Assembly (NCBI RefSeq): GCF_036850765.1
Contig: NC_089496.1
Coordinates: 103,192,267 to 103,256,266 of the forward strand
From: Saccopteryx bilineata
Lineage: Eukaryota; Chordata; Mammalia; Chiroptera; Emballonuridae
DNA length: 64,000 bases
Reading direction: 5' to 3'
Both the position numbers and the translations under genes were made by a program. The notes under the pieces were generated by a model that saw only the letters and a list, made by a program, of their open reading frames with translations, was not told the origin of the DNA and searched no databases. Shown here piece after piece: positions 21,901 to 34,815 of the stretch. Positions within the stretch are counted from its first letter, which is position 1, and each line of letters opens with the position of its first letter.

Positions 21901-22179
21901 ACGGCTATATAGCCTATTGTCCAATGTCTGAAAAATGTTTTTTTCATATCTTCTCCATTTTTTTTTGGTTAATATGACAGGGTAGCAGTTCCTGTTAGTT
22001 TTTCATGGTTGGAAGTGGAGGTTTTAGAACAAAGACTCTGAACCTCAAAACTGCCAACTGGGTCCCTTGACCTCATTGGGATTTCTCATCATTGTCTTAT
22101 CAATCTACAGTGAAGTAGTGTCCTAGGAAAGGACAAGATGTCCTGGGAAGTTTTCCAAGTGACAAGAACAAAGGTCATA

Positions 22180-22540
22180 CCTGCCATGTGATACCTACAA
22201 GAGCTTCTTTACATCACAAACCCATCACTTTCCTAGTTAAAACTCTGCTCATGGCTCTTATAATGAAAATCAGCATCCTGGTCCCTGCCTATATCTGCAA
22301 ACTTATCTCCTGCCCCTGTCCCCCTCTTCCTGCCTCCAGCCAGGCTGGCTTTCTTACAGTTCTTCGTGCCAGCCTGCCTCTGGACCATGCCCGGGCGTCT
22401 TCTCACCTCCAGTCTCTGGCCATCTCTCTAGTCTCAGCTGTGATGTGACTTTTTCTGACTAGCTAAGCCCCCTAGGGGTTGTCGTAGCCCTCTGTCCTCT
22501 CCTTTATTGCCTTTACATCAGTGTGATGACAGGAGGCCTT
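22180..22540 (+). mobile_element. Probable L2 LINE 3' remnant
   Basis: C/T-rich text with CATCCTGGTCCCTGCC and CTGCCTCCAGCCAGGC, then TGTCCTCTCCTTTATTGCC, resembles old L2 3' regions. Strongly decayed. Confidence 0.35.
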
Positions 22541-22619
22541 GTCATTCACGGGTAATCATACCTGGAAAGGCCACCTCAGACCTCTTAGACCAAGTCCACT
22601 TAACATGGAAGCCAATATT

Positions 22620-25200
22620 TCATAGGAAATTGAGAGGATTAAAAAAAAAGATTTGATTTACAAAGTTCAGAATCCCAGAACTAGAAACCATACAAGTAAA
22701 ATTTATTTTCATCTTCCTATCCAATTTTTTATTCTAATTCTAGGCACCCACTGGAATTTTAGAATGAACAAAGAATAAATTAGGTGTTGATCATTTCGAG
22801 TAATGCAATTTTTATGACAAAATTAGATGGTGGCATGATATAGCTTCTCTTGTTTCATGTTTTTTTATATATATATATCCTTGTAACACAACCATAAAGA
22901 AAGCTGTTTATTGCAAAGAAAAAGGCCAGGGTGTCATGGGTTTTCCCTAAGGCTTTTCTTAACTACCTGACGGTCCAATCATTTTGTTTAGACATCAGTT
23001 CATCTTCTCTGCCAACTCGCCCACCCCTTCCTGCTGTTACCTGATTGAACTGTCAGCATCCCATCTGTCACTGGCTTGGCCTAGGGTTTGAGTAGTTCTC
23101 TCACTGACCTCATAAAAACCCTACAACTTTGGGAAAGTCTTCAACTTCTCTTTGCAATTTGTTCTCATTACAATTGCATCTAACGGTCAGATAAGCCGTT
23201 TATGAGATGTGGATCAAACATGATGACAACCCCATGGGCCGTGAGAGATGCTGACGTTGCACAGGATGTTTGAATGGACACTGATTTCTCAAGTGGTTGG
23301 TTTACTAATGAATATTTTTTTGGAATAATTATGGTAATTTTTGTTTCCCTGTATGTGCACAGCGTATGAGGTACCTTTAAGTACACATATCTAGATACTT
23401 ACCTGTGTAATGTGGTCTCCCCGATTGAATATTGGCTCTGTCAGAGAAGGACCTCTGAGCCACAGGTGCCCAAGACAGGCTTGGCCCAGAGTTGGAACTT
23501 ATTCAACTGCTAGCTGAAAAAAATAAATAAACAAATGAAAGAAGAGCCCAGAAGAAATGGTGTCTTGGAAGAGTGGTGTCAGCTCATCAAATCATGACGT
23601 CATCAGTAATCTGACCTTCCTAAGATCAGAAACCTACACTTTGGTGGCAACCATTGTGTTGATCTGTTGAAATTCTTTCCTTGTTCTCGAGTGGTGTTTA
23701 GTAAGATGAATGTGTGACCCAGGTCACTGCTCTACAGAGAAAGACAACCGGAGGGCCTTTTGGCTCCCTGAGGGCAGGAGATTTAGAGCGGACTCTCGCC
23801 CTGAATGTGAGGTGAGCTGCTGGTCCGTGCTGGGGGACTCAGGAGAAGGAGTAGCTCTGGGAGAAGAAAGTGCTGGAGAACTTCAAGAGTCTGCTCTGCT
23901 CCAACCTGGCAGGGTGGTGTGTGTGTGTGTGTATGCCTCTGTGTGTGTGTGTGAGATTACCAAGTTCCTTCCATGGTTTTGAGAGACTGAAGCCCAGGAA
24001 GGTATATAGAAACAACCAATAATTGAGCCCCAAACCATTTCTCAGAGAAAACACATGCTTTTCTTGATTTTCTTCACTCAGGAAAATGCCACTCGAAAGT
24101 GGCTTGCTTCTGGCCTCGGGTGGCCCTTGGAGATTGCCTAATAATAAGCTCTCACCCTTCGTCACATGAGGTCCCTGATGGAAGAGGAAAATAGACACGT
24201 GCTGGGAGGACATTTTTTGATGTTTTATTGAAAAATGAATATTAATTTTGTATTTGATTTCCAGATGGATCCAAGTGTATTTTTATATAAAAATAATATA
24301 TTCCACTAGCCTTCCCCAAACAAATAAACAAACAACCTCCCAAGAAAACAGCCCTTCAGTTAAAAAAAAATCATGTTCCTGGAAGATTCAGCAAGTGGAT
24401 TCCATGGGCTTGTGTCCACTCTGCAGTAACCTAAGGGTTTCCATAGTCCAGTTTGTAAATTCATGTTAATGACACTTTTCTGGAAAAGACTTCGTTCTCC
24501 CCACCCCCTCTCCTGAAAACTTATTCCCAGATGCACCAGCAACATCGGTACCTGGGTCCTCCTGAGCTGTGACTGTGCATTAGGAAAACAAAAGCACCCC
24601 TGATAAATGGGTGCTCCTTATTACCTCCAACCCCAGTTCCAGGAGACAACATCTGTTCTGTTCAGAGAGCAGTTAGCTGTTCATTAGGAACACTTAGGAG
24701 AACAAAGCAAACCAGTATATGTTGCTTTTGTTGTCCATTTTTTCTCCAAGGAGCTTCATAAAGAAAATTATTATCTGGGTTAGTTTCCAGATAGGTAAAA
24801 ATGTGAATTTTATTTTGGGGGTTATGTTAAGCAAATACTTGAGAGTCACTAAGATTCTTTCTGTTACACTCTGGGGATTCCTTCTCCAGAGGACCCAGTC
24901 CCAGCTCGGCTCTTGCATTTTCTGAGAGCCTTATATCCCAGCAGAAAGCTCTTTCTGGATTTAGATGTTGATAGTAATTTCCTTCCTCTGTATGGCAGGA
25001 TCAGTTAGTTTCTTCCTGGTCAGCTTTTTCCAACTTTATATTTCAACCTAGAGTCCAACAAGCTCACAAAATGCTGAAGAATAGTTTTATGTTTATTCTC
25101 ACCTGTCAGGTAACTGAGGTAACCTCTTGCCTTGAGGTAAGAAAACTCCAGAGCAGTTATACCTCAGCTCGGTTCATCGAATTTTACTGCATTCATGAGT
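22620..25200. other. Long stretch without recognisable genes or repeats
   Basis: AT-moderate sequence. It has short TG runs at 23918-23952 and a TATA run at 22866-22879. The region 24230-24930 is AT-rich, repeat-free and TAAT-bearing, and could include a conserved element. The minus-strand open frame at 23839-24213 is unsupported. Confidence 0.4.
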
Positions 25201-25209
25201 TTTTGTTAG

Positions 25210-25350
25210 TAAGCTTTAGAATCACAGAATGGGACAGAACTAGAATGGGCCCCTAATGCTCGTTTAAATTGGATTGTTTAATTGAATGGTTTTGTGACTT
25301 GCCAAAGGTCACATAGTGAATTAGAGGTAGGGTCACTCTCTCCTGACTCA
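25210..25350 (+). mobile_element. MIR-like remnant
   Basis: TTTAGAATCACAGAATGGGA and GTGACTTGCCAAAGGTCACA with TAGTGAATTAGAGGTAGGG match the MIR/MIR3 pattern. Confidence 0.5.
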
Positions 25351-25359
25351 TTCTGGGTG

Positions 25360-25800
25360 ACCACAATGTATTGTTAACTTGATCAAACTACCCTAAACTT
25401 AGTGGCTTAAAACAACAACCACTCCTGTATGTGGGTAATTACTCTGTAGGTCAGCAATTTGGCCTGGGCTTAGCCGGGTGGTTCTTCTGCACTCCTCTGG
25501 GCACAGCTGATCTTGGCTGGGCTTGCTCATTGCGTCTGCAGTCAGCTGGTATCTTAGCTAGGGCTGGCTTGTTTATGATGGCTTCATCCTGATGGCAGGT
25601 ATGACTGAGGTTTCTCTCCATGTGGCAATTGTGAAGTTCTAAGAGCAGTAAGCCAGTGATTCCTCAATGTGCAATCACTTTTAGATTGCTTGTGTCATAG
25701 TTGCTAATGTCTTATTGGTCAAAGTAAACCACAAGGCCAAGCCAAGATGAAAGGGGGTGTAAAGCTCAAGAAAAAATAATTTGTGGTCACTTTGCAATTT
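25360..25800 (-). mobile_element. Probable old MaLR/ERVL-type LTR relic
   Basis: CTACCCTAAACTTAGTGGCT then TAAAACAACAACCACTCC, TAGGTCAGCAATTTGG, TAGCCGGGTGGTTCTTCTGC and CAGCTGATCTTGGCTGGGC match a familiar old mammalian LTR-associated repeat. No coding remains are seen. Orientation and family are uncertain. Confidence 0.45.
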
Positions 25801-26461
25801 GCCACACATGGTGATTCCCATTTTTAAATAACAGGATACCCTACAGGCCATCTTTTAAAGAGTCTCACATCTAGTTACCTCGTATGACAATATTGACATA
25901 CAGTCTTTGTACATTAAATCATGGGCTAGCCTTGTAACCTGAAATTATTTCACTTCATCTGGTGTTGGAAGACTGCAATTATTGCATACCATTTCCCTCC
26001 TGGTGGATATATGAGATACTCAAGGAAAAGGCCGTTTCTAGTCCCCCAGTTGATGACAGAAACATTCTTCAATCTTCAAAATGCTGTTTAAAAAACCCCA
26101 AAGGATCTGTAGATCTACCCCATTATTTTCTACATAGCTCCAAGGAATAAAAATAGTTCTACCTTTCATATTTTTAAGGTCATTATATGGCGGGCCTATT
26201 AATTTCATCCTGTGGGATTTTAAATCCCATTGATCCCATAGCATTCCTGTGGAGTAGTCAGGCATGAGTTATTTGCCCCATTTTACAGATTGGGAACCTG
26301 AGGCTCAGGCAGATTCTGAGTACCACCGAGAAATTTCCCCAGGGCTCTGTGGGTGTGAGTGCTTGTGTCAGTGTTCTTTTCTTCCACATCTATTTTTACA
26401 TCTTTGGGAGCATATGGAGAACCACATAGACAGCCCTATGTCTGCTCATAACCTCACAATG

Positions 26462-26841
26462 CTTTAGGACAGGGGTCCCCAAACTACGGCCCGTGGGCCG
26501 CATGCGGCCCCCTGAGGCCATTTATCTGCCCCCCGCCGCACTTCCGGAAGGGGCACCTCTTTCATTGGTGGTCAGTGAGAGGAGCACATTGACCATCTCA
26601 TTAGCCAAAAGCAGGCCCATAGTTCCCAATGAAATACTGGTCAGTTTGTTGATTTAAATTTACTTGTTCTTTATTTTAAATATTGTATTTGATCCCATTT
26701 TGTATTTTTACTTTAAGATAAGATATGTGCAGTGTGCATAGGGATTTGTTCATAGTTTTTTTTATAGTCCGGCCCTCCAACGGTCTGAGGGACAGTGAAC
26801 TGGCCCCCTGTGTAAAAAGTTTGGGGACCCCTGCTTTAGGA
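26462..26841. mobile_element. Young non-autonomous hAT (short form) with perfect target duplication
   Basis: Element 26470-26833 (364 bp), starting CAGGGGTCCCCAAACTACGG and ending AAAGTTTGGGGACCCCTG. Target duplication CTTTAGGA is exact (26462-26469 and 26834-26841). The body starts with a GC-rich part (GGCCGCATGCGGCCCCCTGA) and ends AT-rich with GGCCCTCCAACGGTCTGAGG. It is a close relative of 45966-46465 but lacks a central block of about 135 bp. No transposase is encoded. Confidence 0.95.
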
Positions 26842-28430
26842 TCATTGAGATGCTGTCACTCTGGAAAGAGAGTCCCACTTTTCCCTCACTGAGCAGAGCC
26901 AGAAATGAGGTGTGAGCCCTGAACTCCTTTCCTGTTCTTAATACTTCTGGATAGGTCTTAATGTTGTCCCCAACACCTTCTGGTGGGGGGTTCTTCTCTT
27001 CCACCACCTCCTATAAGTACAGTCCTTCACCTGGGATAGTCATACTATCAGGGAAATCAGGGGTCATTCCCTGGAGCAGGTGACATGTAAGCTGACTCCT
27101 GAAGGGTAAGTATGGTCAGCCCAGTGAAAGGCATTGGCGATAGCATGAAGCATTCTTTAGGCAAGAGAAAATGGCCGTGACCACTGGGAGAACTGAATGT
27201 GAGTTTTTGTACCTGGAGGTAGAGTGCACATATGTATTGGGGAGCAGGAGGAAGGAAAAAGATGGAATCTTTCCACAACTGGGCCCACCACAACCTGATC
27301 CCTCTTCCAGGGAAAAGGCACTGGCCGGTGGGCATAAGTCTTGGCGAAGTGGCCATCTTGCTAGCCAGAGTCCAGTGTTTATGGCCACCTGGTGCTTTGC
27401 TCCAGCTGGGGCCAATGGGCACATCTTCGGCAATGCTCTTGAGAAGCCTGGAGTGGTGCAATGAGGGCCCTGGCTGGATCACTGAAGGGAGGGTGTGAGG
27501 AGGCCAGCTCCATACCAGTGAGCATCTCCTCTGTCAGATCTGAGTGCCTGGAAACCTTGTGCTTTCTCGGAGGAAATGCTGCGTTTCGTTGGGTTGGTTC
27601 ATTTTAATCTGGTGGACCCTGTAGTTAGACTGTAACTGATTATAGATCATTTTTTTTCTTTGGCTGCTAGAAAGCTCAGGGATAACTGTTCTCCTAACAT
27701 ATTGTAAAAAGTAAATATCACTTTTTATTTATAAAAATATAAACATAATAATTTTAAAATTTCAATAGTACAGCCATCTATGAAAAAGAAAGTTTAAATG
27801 TCACTCTAAATATCATTTAGTGAAAAATATCCAAAATTGTATTCTATGTTTGCGTGCTTATTTTTATCCATATTTATCAATATCTAGTACTAGACTTCAA
27901 TACTTCTATTTATTTATCTACTTATCTATCTAGATGTATCAAAGTCCATTCATAAGAAAGAGATTATATAAATGACCCATGTTATTTTTTACCATAAAGT
28001 CTTAAAATTGATGTTCCTTGAATTAAAACAAAAAAATCAAGAAGCTAAAAAAGAAAGCAGAAGGAGTTGTTGAACTTGAAATAAAAGTTTTTCACCACAA
28101 TTGATCTTAAAAGATCTTTCTAAGGTTAAGCAAAGAGATAATGAAAAAAAAACATTGAAGTTAGAATAATTATCTTTTTCTAACTGCAGCTTTCAATTTT
28201 AGATACGATTAGTTACTTCCCTGCCATGAAAGATGAGCATATTAACATGTCCACACCTCCTCCTACTCCCTCCCCCCATGATTTGATTTTTGTCAGTTTC
28301 ATCATTAGCCTTTGAGGACTTATAAAATGTCTGCAATTCACACAATGGTTTGCTATTAATTCTATATGGTGAATAGAGTCTATTAGTCACGTTGGCTATT
28401 TTACCATACTTCCATGACTCAGTTTTTGGT
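26842..28430. other. No supported gene
   Basis: 27060-27500 has overlapping open frames on both strands, without domains. 27600-28200 is AT-rich. 27900-27945 carries a TTTA/TCTA simple-sequence run. Confidence 0.4.
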
Positions 28431-28445
28431 CTTGATTTATCTCTT

Positions 28446-28478
28446 TTTTTTTTTTTTTTACATTTTTTAAGTGACATC

Positions 28479-28516
<38 letters not shown>

Positions 28517-28830
28517 ACAGAGACAGAGAGACTCAGAGAGAGAGACAGATAAGGACAGACAAACAAGAAGGGAGAGAGATGAGAAGCATCCATTTTTTTG
28601 TTGCAGCACCTTAGTTGTTCAATGATTGCTTTCTCATATGTGCCTTGACCAGGGGTCTACAGCAGACCGAGTGACCCCTTTGCTCGAGCCAGCAACCTTA
28701 GGTACAAGCTGGTGAGCTTTTTCTCAAACCAGATGAGCCCACGCTCAAGCTGGCGACCTAAGGGTCTCGAACCTAGGTCTTCTGCATCCCAGTCTGACAC
28801 TATATCCACTGCACCACCACTTGGTCAGGC
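28446..28830 (-). mobile_element. tRNA-derived SINE, long form (group B)
   Basis: Reverse orientation. The right end is the complement of the head (CACCACCACTTGGTCAGGC). Inside are TCTCGAACCTAGGTC, the complement of AGCTTGAGC blocks, and TCTCATATGTGCCTTGACC. The tail side on the left holds a T-run and a (TG)n run (28482-28514) with GAGACAGAGACAGAGAG. Target duplication TTGATTTATCTCTT (28432-28445 and 28831-28844) is exact. Confidence 0.9.
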
Positions 28831-28839
28831 TTGATTTAT

Positions 28840-29550
28840 CTCTTAACTGGCTAGATTTCACCATCAAGCAGTCTGTCAAGAAGACTGTATTCCCTGAATT
28901 TTATAAATGTCTGCCTTTTAATTCTTTTCACGTCTGGGAATGTCTGTTTATTGCCTTTGGACCTGACCAGCACCTTGGCTGGGTGTTGTGATTTGGGTCT
29001 CTCCCTTTCTTTCCTTTTGAACTGAATGTGCTTGCTCCATTATGACATTGACCATTGGCTCGGAGAGGTCTGAGGGCAGCCTGACCCTTTTGCTCCTCGA
29101 CGCTCATTTGCTTTGTCTGCCTGGATTCTTGAGGAATCGTTACTTCTTCATTGAAGTAAAATGATTTGATCAGGACATAGCATGGTGTCACACATTCTGA
29201 ATGAATTTTTTTTTCTGGAAAGTTACTCATTACAAATTCAGCTCCTCCTGCATTTCAGAGAATGTTGTATTATTCAATACTCTTCCATTCAGTACCTTTT
29301 CCACTCCATTTTTTTGGTTTCTCTATATCAGGGACACTAATTACTCTCGAGTTGGATTCTCTTTGCTCTGATTTCTTTGTCTTTTTAATCTGTGTGCTTT
29401 GTAATTATCCAGGCTTTTCCACTTTGACAGCAAGTTGATTTTCATATCTGTGCTGTCTGTGCAGATTTTAATTAAGTTATTCATTTTTAAATATTGCTTT
29501 TTTGGTCCACAATTTATTTCCTTTAGTTTGTGATCTCCAATTTCCTCTCA
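28840..29550. other. AT-rich unclassified sequence, possibly old LINE
   Basis: The text around 29280-29400 (GTTTCTCTATATCAGGG and CTCTCGAGTTGGATTC) hints at an antisense old L1 ORF1 region, but the match is too weak to place. Confidence 0.3.
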
Positions 29551-29559
29551 TTTGGTCAT

Positions 29560-31130
29560 TTTATCATTCTCTTTGCTTTATTATGAAAGTTCCAAAACTC
29601 AGAAACATTGAAAGAATTTATAGTGGACACCCACTTACCCATCACCCAGATTTTATAATTAAAATGTCCTTAACTGGTTTTTTCATACATCTGTTAATCA
29701 GTTCACTCCTCAAATCCATTGATCTACCATATTGCTTCTGCTACATTTTAAAAGCAAATGTTGACATTAGTAAAAGTCCCTCTAAATACTTCAGCATGAA
29801 TATCATTAAATAGAATTAATCTTTGTTTACAATTATATATTTACTTATTTTTCTTTGAGGTAAAATTTTGCATACCATGAAGTACACAAATCTGAAGCAT
29901 ATACCACTGTACCATTGAATGAGATTTTTTCCCCAAATAATGTATTTGAAAAATTTCAAATATACAGAAAGGTTGAGAGAATTTTATGACCAACAACAAC
30001 ATATACATTTAGATCCTTTTGTTGCCACTTAATTATACTTGCTTTACCATACACTTAGCACATTTTTTGTTTTGAGGTAAAATTTATATACAAGAAAATG
30101 CACAAATCGTAAGTGTATGTTTGATGAATTTTAACAAATGCGTACACTGTGTCCTCTAAACCATGATCAAGGTAGAGAAAGTTCCCTCAGGCTCCTGCTA
30201 GGTCAGTCTGCACCCCTAACCTTGATTTGACCAACGTTGTAATTATTTTCTTTTTTTTGTGTGTGTGTGTGTATTTTTCTGAAGCTGGAAACGGGGAGAG
30301 ACAGTCAGACAGACTCCCGCATGCGCCCGACCGGGATCCACCCGGCATGCCCACCAGGGGCGACATTCCGCCCACCAGGCGGCGATGCTCTGCCACTCTA
30401 GCGCCTGGGGCAGAGGCCAAGGAGCCATCCCCAGCGCCCGGGCCATCTTTGCTCCAATAGAGCCTTGGCTGCGGGAGGGGAAGAGAGAGACAGAGAGGAA
30501 GGGGGGCGTGGAGAAGCAAATGGGCGCCTCTCCTATGTGCCCTGGCCGGGAATCGAACCCGGGTCCCCCCGCACGCCAGGCTGACGCTCTACCACTGAGC
30601 CAACTGGCCAGGGCCGTTGTAATTATTTTCTACCACACATTAGTTTTACCTGGTCTAGAGCTGATACAAATGGAAACATAAAGTATGTACTCCTTGAGCG
30701 ACGTTTCCTTCACTCAGTGTACTGATTTTGAGATTCATGGTTAGTGTTGTTTGCTCTTTTTTTTCTTACTGCTTAGTAGTTTTCCACTCTATGAATGTAT
30801 TCCAGTTTATTCATTCATTCTCTTGCTGATGGACACCTGGGATAAACCAGGTGTTCCTACCATGAGTAAACTGCTAAGTACATGCTTGTGCCTGCCTTTC
30901 TGTAATCATTAACTTCCATTGATCTTGGATAAATACCTAGGATTGGAATCACTGGGTAATAGAGTAGGCATAATGTCCGGTTTTATAAGATCATCAGAAC
31001 CTTCCCTAAATTGTTGCATTATCTTAGATCACCACAAGCATTGTTTGAAGGTTCCAATGGCTCTATATCCTTGGCAACATTTAGTGTTGTCAGTCTTTTT
31101 AATTTTTGTAGTAGTCATGTTGGGCTCTTT
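29560..31130 (-). mobile_element. Ancient L1ME LINE fragment
   Basis: The complement of old L1ME: AGTACACAAATCTGAAGCAT, CACAAATCGTAAGTGTATG, TTTGATGAATTTTAACAAAT, ACCATGATCAAGGTAGAG, CTAGGATTGGAATCACTGGG, TCCTTGGCAACATTTAGTGT. A group A SINE splits it at 30251-30615. Confidence 0.7.
30251..30615 (-). mobile_element. tRNA-derived SINE (group A)
   Basis: Reverse orientation. The right end is the complement of the head (TGAGCCAACTGGCCAGGGC), the B-box complement GGAATCGAACCC lies at about 30549, and the T/TG-rich tail is at 30251-30275. Exact target duplication GTTGTAATTATTTTC (30236-30250 and 30616-30630). Well preserved, so fairly recent. Confidence 0.94.
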
Positions 31131-31374
31131 TAAACAGATGAATTCATGTTCTTACTGCATTTTTCTCCAGCTAGTGCACTTGTAAGGAATGGTCTTTTGT
31201 TGTGTTAACGTTTCCTTCATGGTTCATTCATGTCTGTCTTCCAGTTTGTGGTGTTTCTTCTCCCCTTGCTTCCGCAGGCCCCTTGACTGAACAGTGCTAG
31301 TTGCCTGTTTGCTGCAACATTTCTTTTCTTATGACGCTCTGTCCAGACATTTGGATCTAATGGAATGTGGTTGG

Positions 31375-31376
31375 CT

Positions 31377-31448
<72 letters not shown>

Positions 31449-31547
31449 TCCTTCCTTCCTTCCTTCCTTCCTTCCTTCCTTCCTTCCTTCCTTCCTTCCT
31501 CCCTCCCTCCCTCCCTCCCTCCCTCCCTCCCTCCCTCCCTCCCTCCC

Positions 31548-31591
<44 letters not shown>

Positions 31592-31593
31592 TC
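31375..31593 (+). repeat. Compound (TTTC)(TTCC)(TCCC)(TTTC) microsatellite
   Basis: About 219 bp of pyrimidine tetranucleotides in consecutive blocks: TTTC to about 31449, TTCC to about 31500, TCCC to about 31548, then TTTC again to 31593. It occupies the tail of the minus-strand SINE that follows. All-frame open reading through it is an artefact. Confidence 0.97.
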
Positions 31594-31934
31594 ATTTTTA
31601 TTTTATTTTATATTTTTACACACACACACACACACACAGAGGGATAGATAGGGACAGACAGACAGGAATGGAGAGAGATGAGAAGCATCAGTCATTAGTA
31701 TTTCGTTGCTGACACCTTAGTTGTTCATTGATTGCTTTCTCATATGTGCCTAGACCATGGGGCTATAGCAGACCGAGTAACCCCTTGCTCGATCCAGCAA
31801 CCTTGGGTCCTAGCTGGTGAGCCTTGCTCAAACTAGATGAGCCCGCGCTCAAGCTGGTGACCTCAGGGTCTCGAACCTGGGTCCTCTGCATCCTAGTCCG
31901 ATGCTCTATTCACTGCACCACCACCTGGTCAGGC
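31381..31934 (-). mobile_element. tRNA-derived SINE, long form (group B), with expanded tail
   Basis: Reverse orientation: CACCACCACCTGGTCAGGC at the right end, TCTCGAACCTGGGTCCTC, AGCTGGTGAGCCTTGCTC, TCTCATATGTGCCTAGACC. Target duplication TGTGGTTGGCTTCTT is exact (31366-31380 and 31935-31949). The A-tail side is replaced by the tetranucleotide array and an (AC)n run near 31617-31638. Confidence 0.92.
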
Positions 31935-31989
31935 TGTGGTTGGCTTCTTGACATTGTTTCATATTGGTCAAGGATGGTTTGACTGTTTT

Positions 31990-32570
31990 CCCCCTTGGCT
32001 ACATTTTTTTTTAAAGTCAGGCTTACTGAGATATGATATCCATACAGTGTCATCTGACTTCTTTCATACAAACAGTTCTATGAACTGTGGCAAATGTATA
32101 GAGTTGTGTTACTGCTATCACAATCAAGACATATGGTTTCCTCCACCCCCCCAAGTTCCCTTCCCTTGTGCCCCTTTGCAGTCACCTCTTAGCCCCACCC
32201 ACACTCTGGCAACCATGGATATTTCCTGTCCCTATAGTTTTGCCTTTCCTAGAATGTTATTTAAATAGATCATACACTACATAACCTTTTCGATATGGCC
32301 TCTTTCACTTAGCATAATACTTTTGAGATTCATCTGTTTCTTGTGTGATTTAATAGTTTTGTTTTTTATTGCTTTATTACTAATTATTTATTGCTCAGCT
32401 TTTTATTGAGCACTAGTCCATAGTACGGATGCACTGCACCTTGCTTATCTGTTCACCAGTTAATAAAGATTTGAGTTATTTCCAATTTGTTGTGATTATA
32501 CATGAAGCTTCTATAAACATCTGCATGAAGTTTTTCCCCTGTGCATTCATATCCTTCGCTACGTTTTGAG
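31990..32570 (-). mobile_element. Ancient L1ME/L1M LINE fragment
   Basis: The complement of an old L1 3' region: CTTACTGAGATATGATATCC, GAATGTTATTTAAATAGATC, CTTTCACTTAGCATAATAC, TTGAGATTCATCTG, TGAGTTATTTCCAATTTG. A separate copy from 29560-31130, because both carry the same 3' segment. Confidence 0.65.
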
Positions 32571-32939
32571 GAATGGTGTTTCATATCACAGTCACATACT
32601 TTTGTTCTGAATGACTCCAATAAGGAGGCGTCCATGATAGATTCCACTTCTGAAATTGTGCTAAACACCCTCCCTTGGGCTCACCATACCCAGTTAGGGG
32701 GTGTATAGCATCCTGGGGGGGACTACTCTTGACTTTGAATTATTTCTCCAAATGACCATGGAGCCACAGAACCCCCACTTCCCTCGGAGAGAGTCAGGGC
32801 CCTGATCATTCTTCCTAGTTCTTCCCGGTAGCGTTTTCTCATCTTTCCCATGTCGGTGGAGAGAAAGCTGTGGGCCGCCCTTCGGTTGGCTTCATTCCAG
32901 GTCTCATGGTATTGGGAAGAGCTTCTGGGGTTTTGTTGG

Positions 32940-33455
32940 CCCCTTGAATTAATCCAGAGAAGCAGAACCAATAGGAGCCATGTCTCCGTCTATGCCTATG
33001 ACTATTTATCATAAAGTATTGGCTCACATGATCATGGAAGCTCAGAAGTTCCCCAGCTTGCAGATAGCAGGCTGGGGACCCAAGAAGGCGGTGCAGTTCA
33101 AAGGCCCCAGAGCTGGAGAGCCGGTGCTGTCGTTGCCACTTCAAACCTGAAGTTCTGAGAGCCAGGTGCACCGAGGGCAGGAGAAGATGGATGTCCCAGC
33201 TCACAGCAAGGCGGAGAGCGAATCCTCGCTGCCTCCACCTTTAAAAACTTTTCTTCTATTTCAGGAACTCAAAAGATGGGATCATGCCCGCCCACATTGG
33301 GGAGAGCTATCCCCTTTATTCAGTCTGTTGATTCAAATGAGAATTTCTTCTGGAAACACTCTCAGAGACACACCCAGAAATAATGCTGAAGCCGATATCA
33401 GGGTATCCCATGGTCCAGTCAAGCTGACACATAGAATTAACTATCAGAACACCCT
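32940..33455 (-). mobile_element. Old ERVL-type LTR (MLT2-like), solitary
   Basis: The complement of the LTR also found in sense at 46765: CCAGAGAAGCAGAACCAATA, TTGGCTCACATGATCATGGA, CAGTCTGTTGATTCAAATGA, GACACACCCAGAAATAATG, AAGCTGACACATAGAATTAA. No retroviral genes adjoin it. It is an ancient solitary LTR left by recombination. The family name is from memory. Confidence 0.65.
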
Positions 33456-34815
33456 CACGGCGGCTGGGGATGTCCGGAGTGGGGTTGGACACCTTGCTGC
33501 ACTAAATCGTTTTGCTCCGCTCCCTAATTTTTTCTTTCGTTCCTTGGTTGACACTTTTGAAGTTCAAGGCTTTGGGCTGAGCCTCTTTCCTTGATCACTG
33601 TTTTTTTTTAATCAATTTCTTCAGCTATTAGGGGAGGGTGGTTCCATATGCTTCCATGAGCCACCCTGACTCAAAAATCTCTGCTTACTATTAGAACCAT
33701 GCAGACATTTCTGACTTGCATTTTCAAGTCCTAACTTTTCCTCGGCCTCATCCTACTATTCTAATCTGATTTTTCCTTAGGCTTTATCTGTTTTTTAAAT
33801 TTTATTGTGGTCTCTGCATATTTGCAAGATGCCTCAAATAATTTTTTTTTCTCTTTTGCAAGGCAATGTGATACAAATAAATCCAAAAGATTAGGGAAAT
33901 ATCAGGATCAGTCAAGGTTTACCAAAGACCTGTAGGATCTGGCAGCTGTTGGTTAGGTCAGCATCTTGTCTCTCATGGTGACTTCTCTAAACTAACCAGA
34001 ATGGCTCTTTCGTGAAGTGGTTTCATGTCATGGCATCCAAGACAGTGTTCAGTAGGAGCCACAAACCTAAAGGCCTCTGGGACCAGGAGGGTTTTATTAA
34101 TTAGTAAAACAAGGTAGTATAAAGCAATAGGGAATGGTGGGGACTGTAACAAACCAGAGAGCACCTGCCCTGGGTAATGATGGCTGCTTCTTCTCAACTT
34201 TATTGGCTAGGCAAGCACTGGGCTAATCTCGGGAGAAATTTTAGAGGGGCCAGATACGGGGCAACCGACTAGGCACTGGTTTTGAACACTCACCCACTCC
34301 CTTTGGCCATGAAATCCTACCTTTAGATGAAATTTTAGTGGAAATTCAGTACCTACAAGACTAAAGGGGAGGCGGCTTAGTTGATTTGAGTGTGGCCGCC
34401 TGAAGCCATGACATCAGGGTCCCCTCTTAAAGGCTCCATGGTGCTGAGGAACTGTTTGGAAAACTTCAGACCAGGTCCTTCCTCCCTGTTCTGAACTCCT
34501 CTTGTGACCTATGTACCCATGGCAATAGTTACTAGTGTCTCAGGCCCGGACACGGTGGTTTTGCACATTACATATCAACCCTGAATTAACTTTAGGGCAT
34601 ATGTGGGCTTTGTATATTTGAAATTATTTTCAAAGGCTGTGTTTCGGTCCAATGGGCAAGGCACTGAGTCTGTGCGTACGCGTGTATGAATGTGTGTGCT
34701 TGTGTGTGTGCATGTGTATGAGGGTGGGGCACGTCTGCTCCTTGAGTGTTTATAGTCCCGTAAAAGCGAAGTTGATCTTGTAGGGAGTATCTTGAGTTAG
34801 TGATAGTCTAGAACA
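33456..34815. other. No supported gene
   Basis: A mix of AT-rich (33780-33900) and moderate sequence. 34680-34730 is a TGTG/CATG-rich run. No repeat boundaries are seen. Confidence 0.4.

Noticed and set aside
31375..31593. CRISPR-like or satellite array
   Set aside because: Tetranucleotide units without spacers; this is a microsatellite in mammalian DNA.
31294..31712. Phe/Leu/Ser-rich and Lys/Glu/Arg-rich open frames
   Set aside because: Direct translation of the TTTC/TTCC/TCCC microsatellite.
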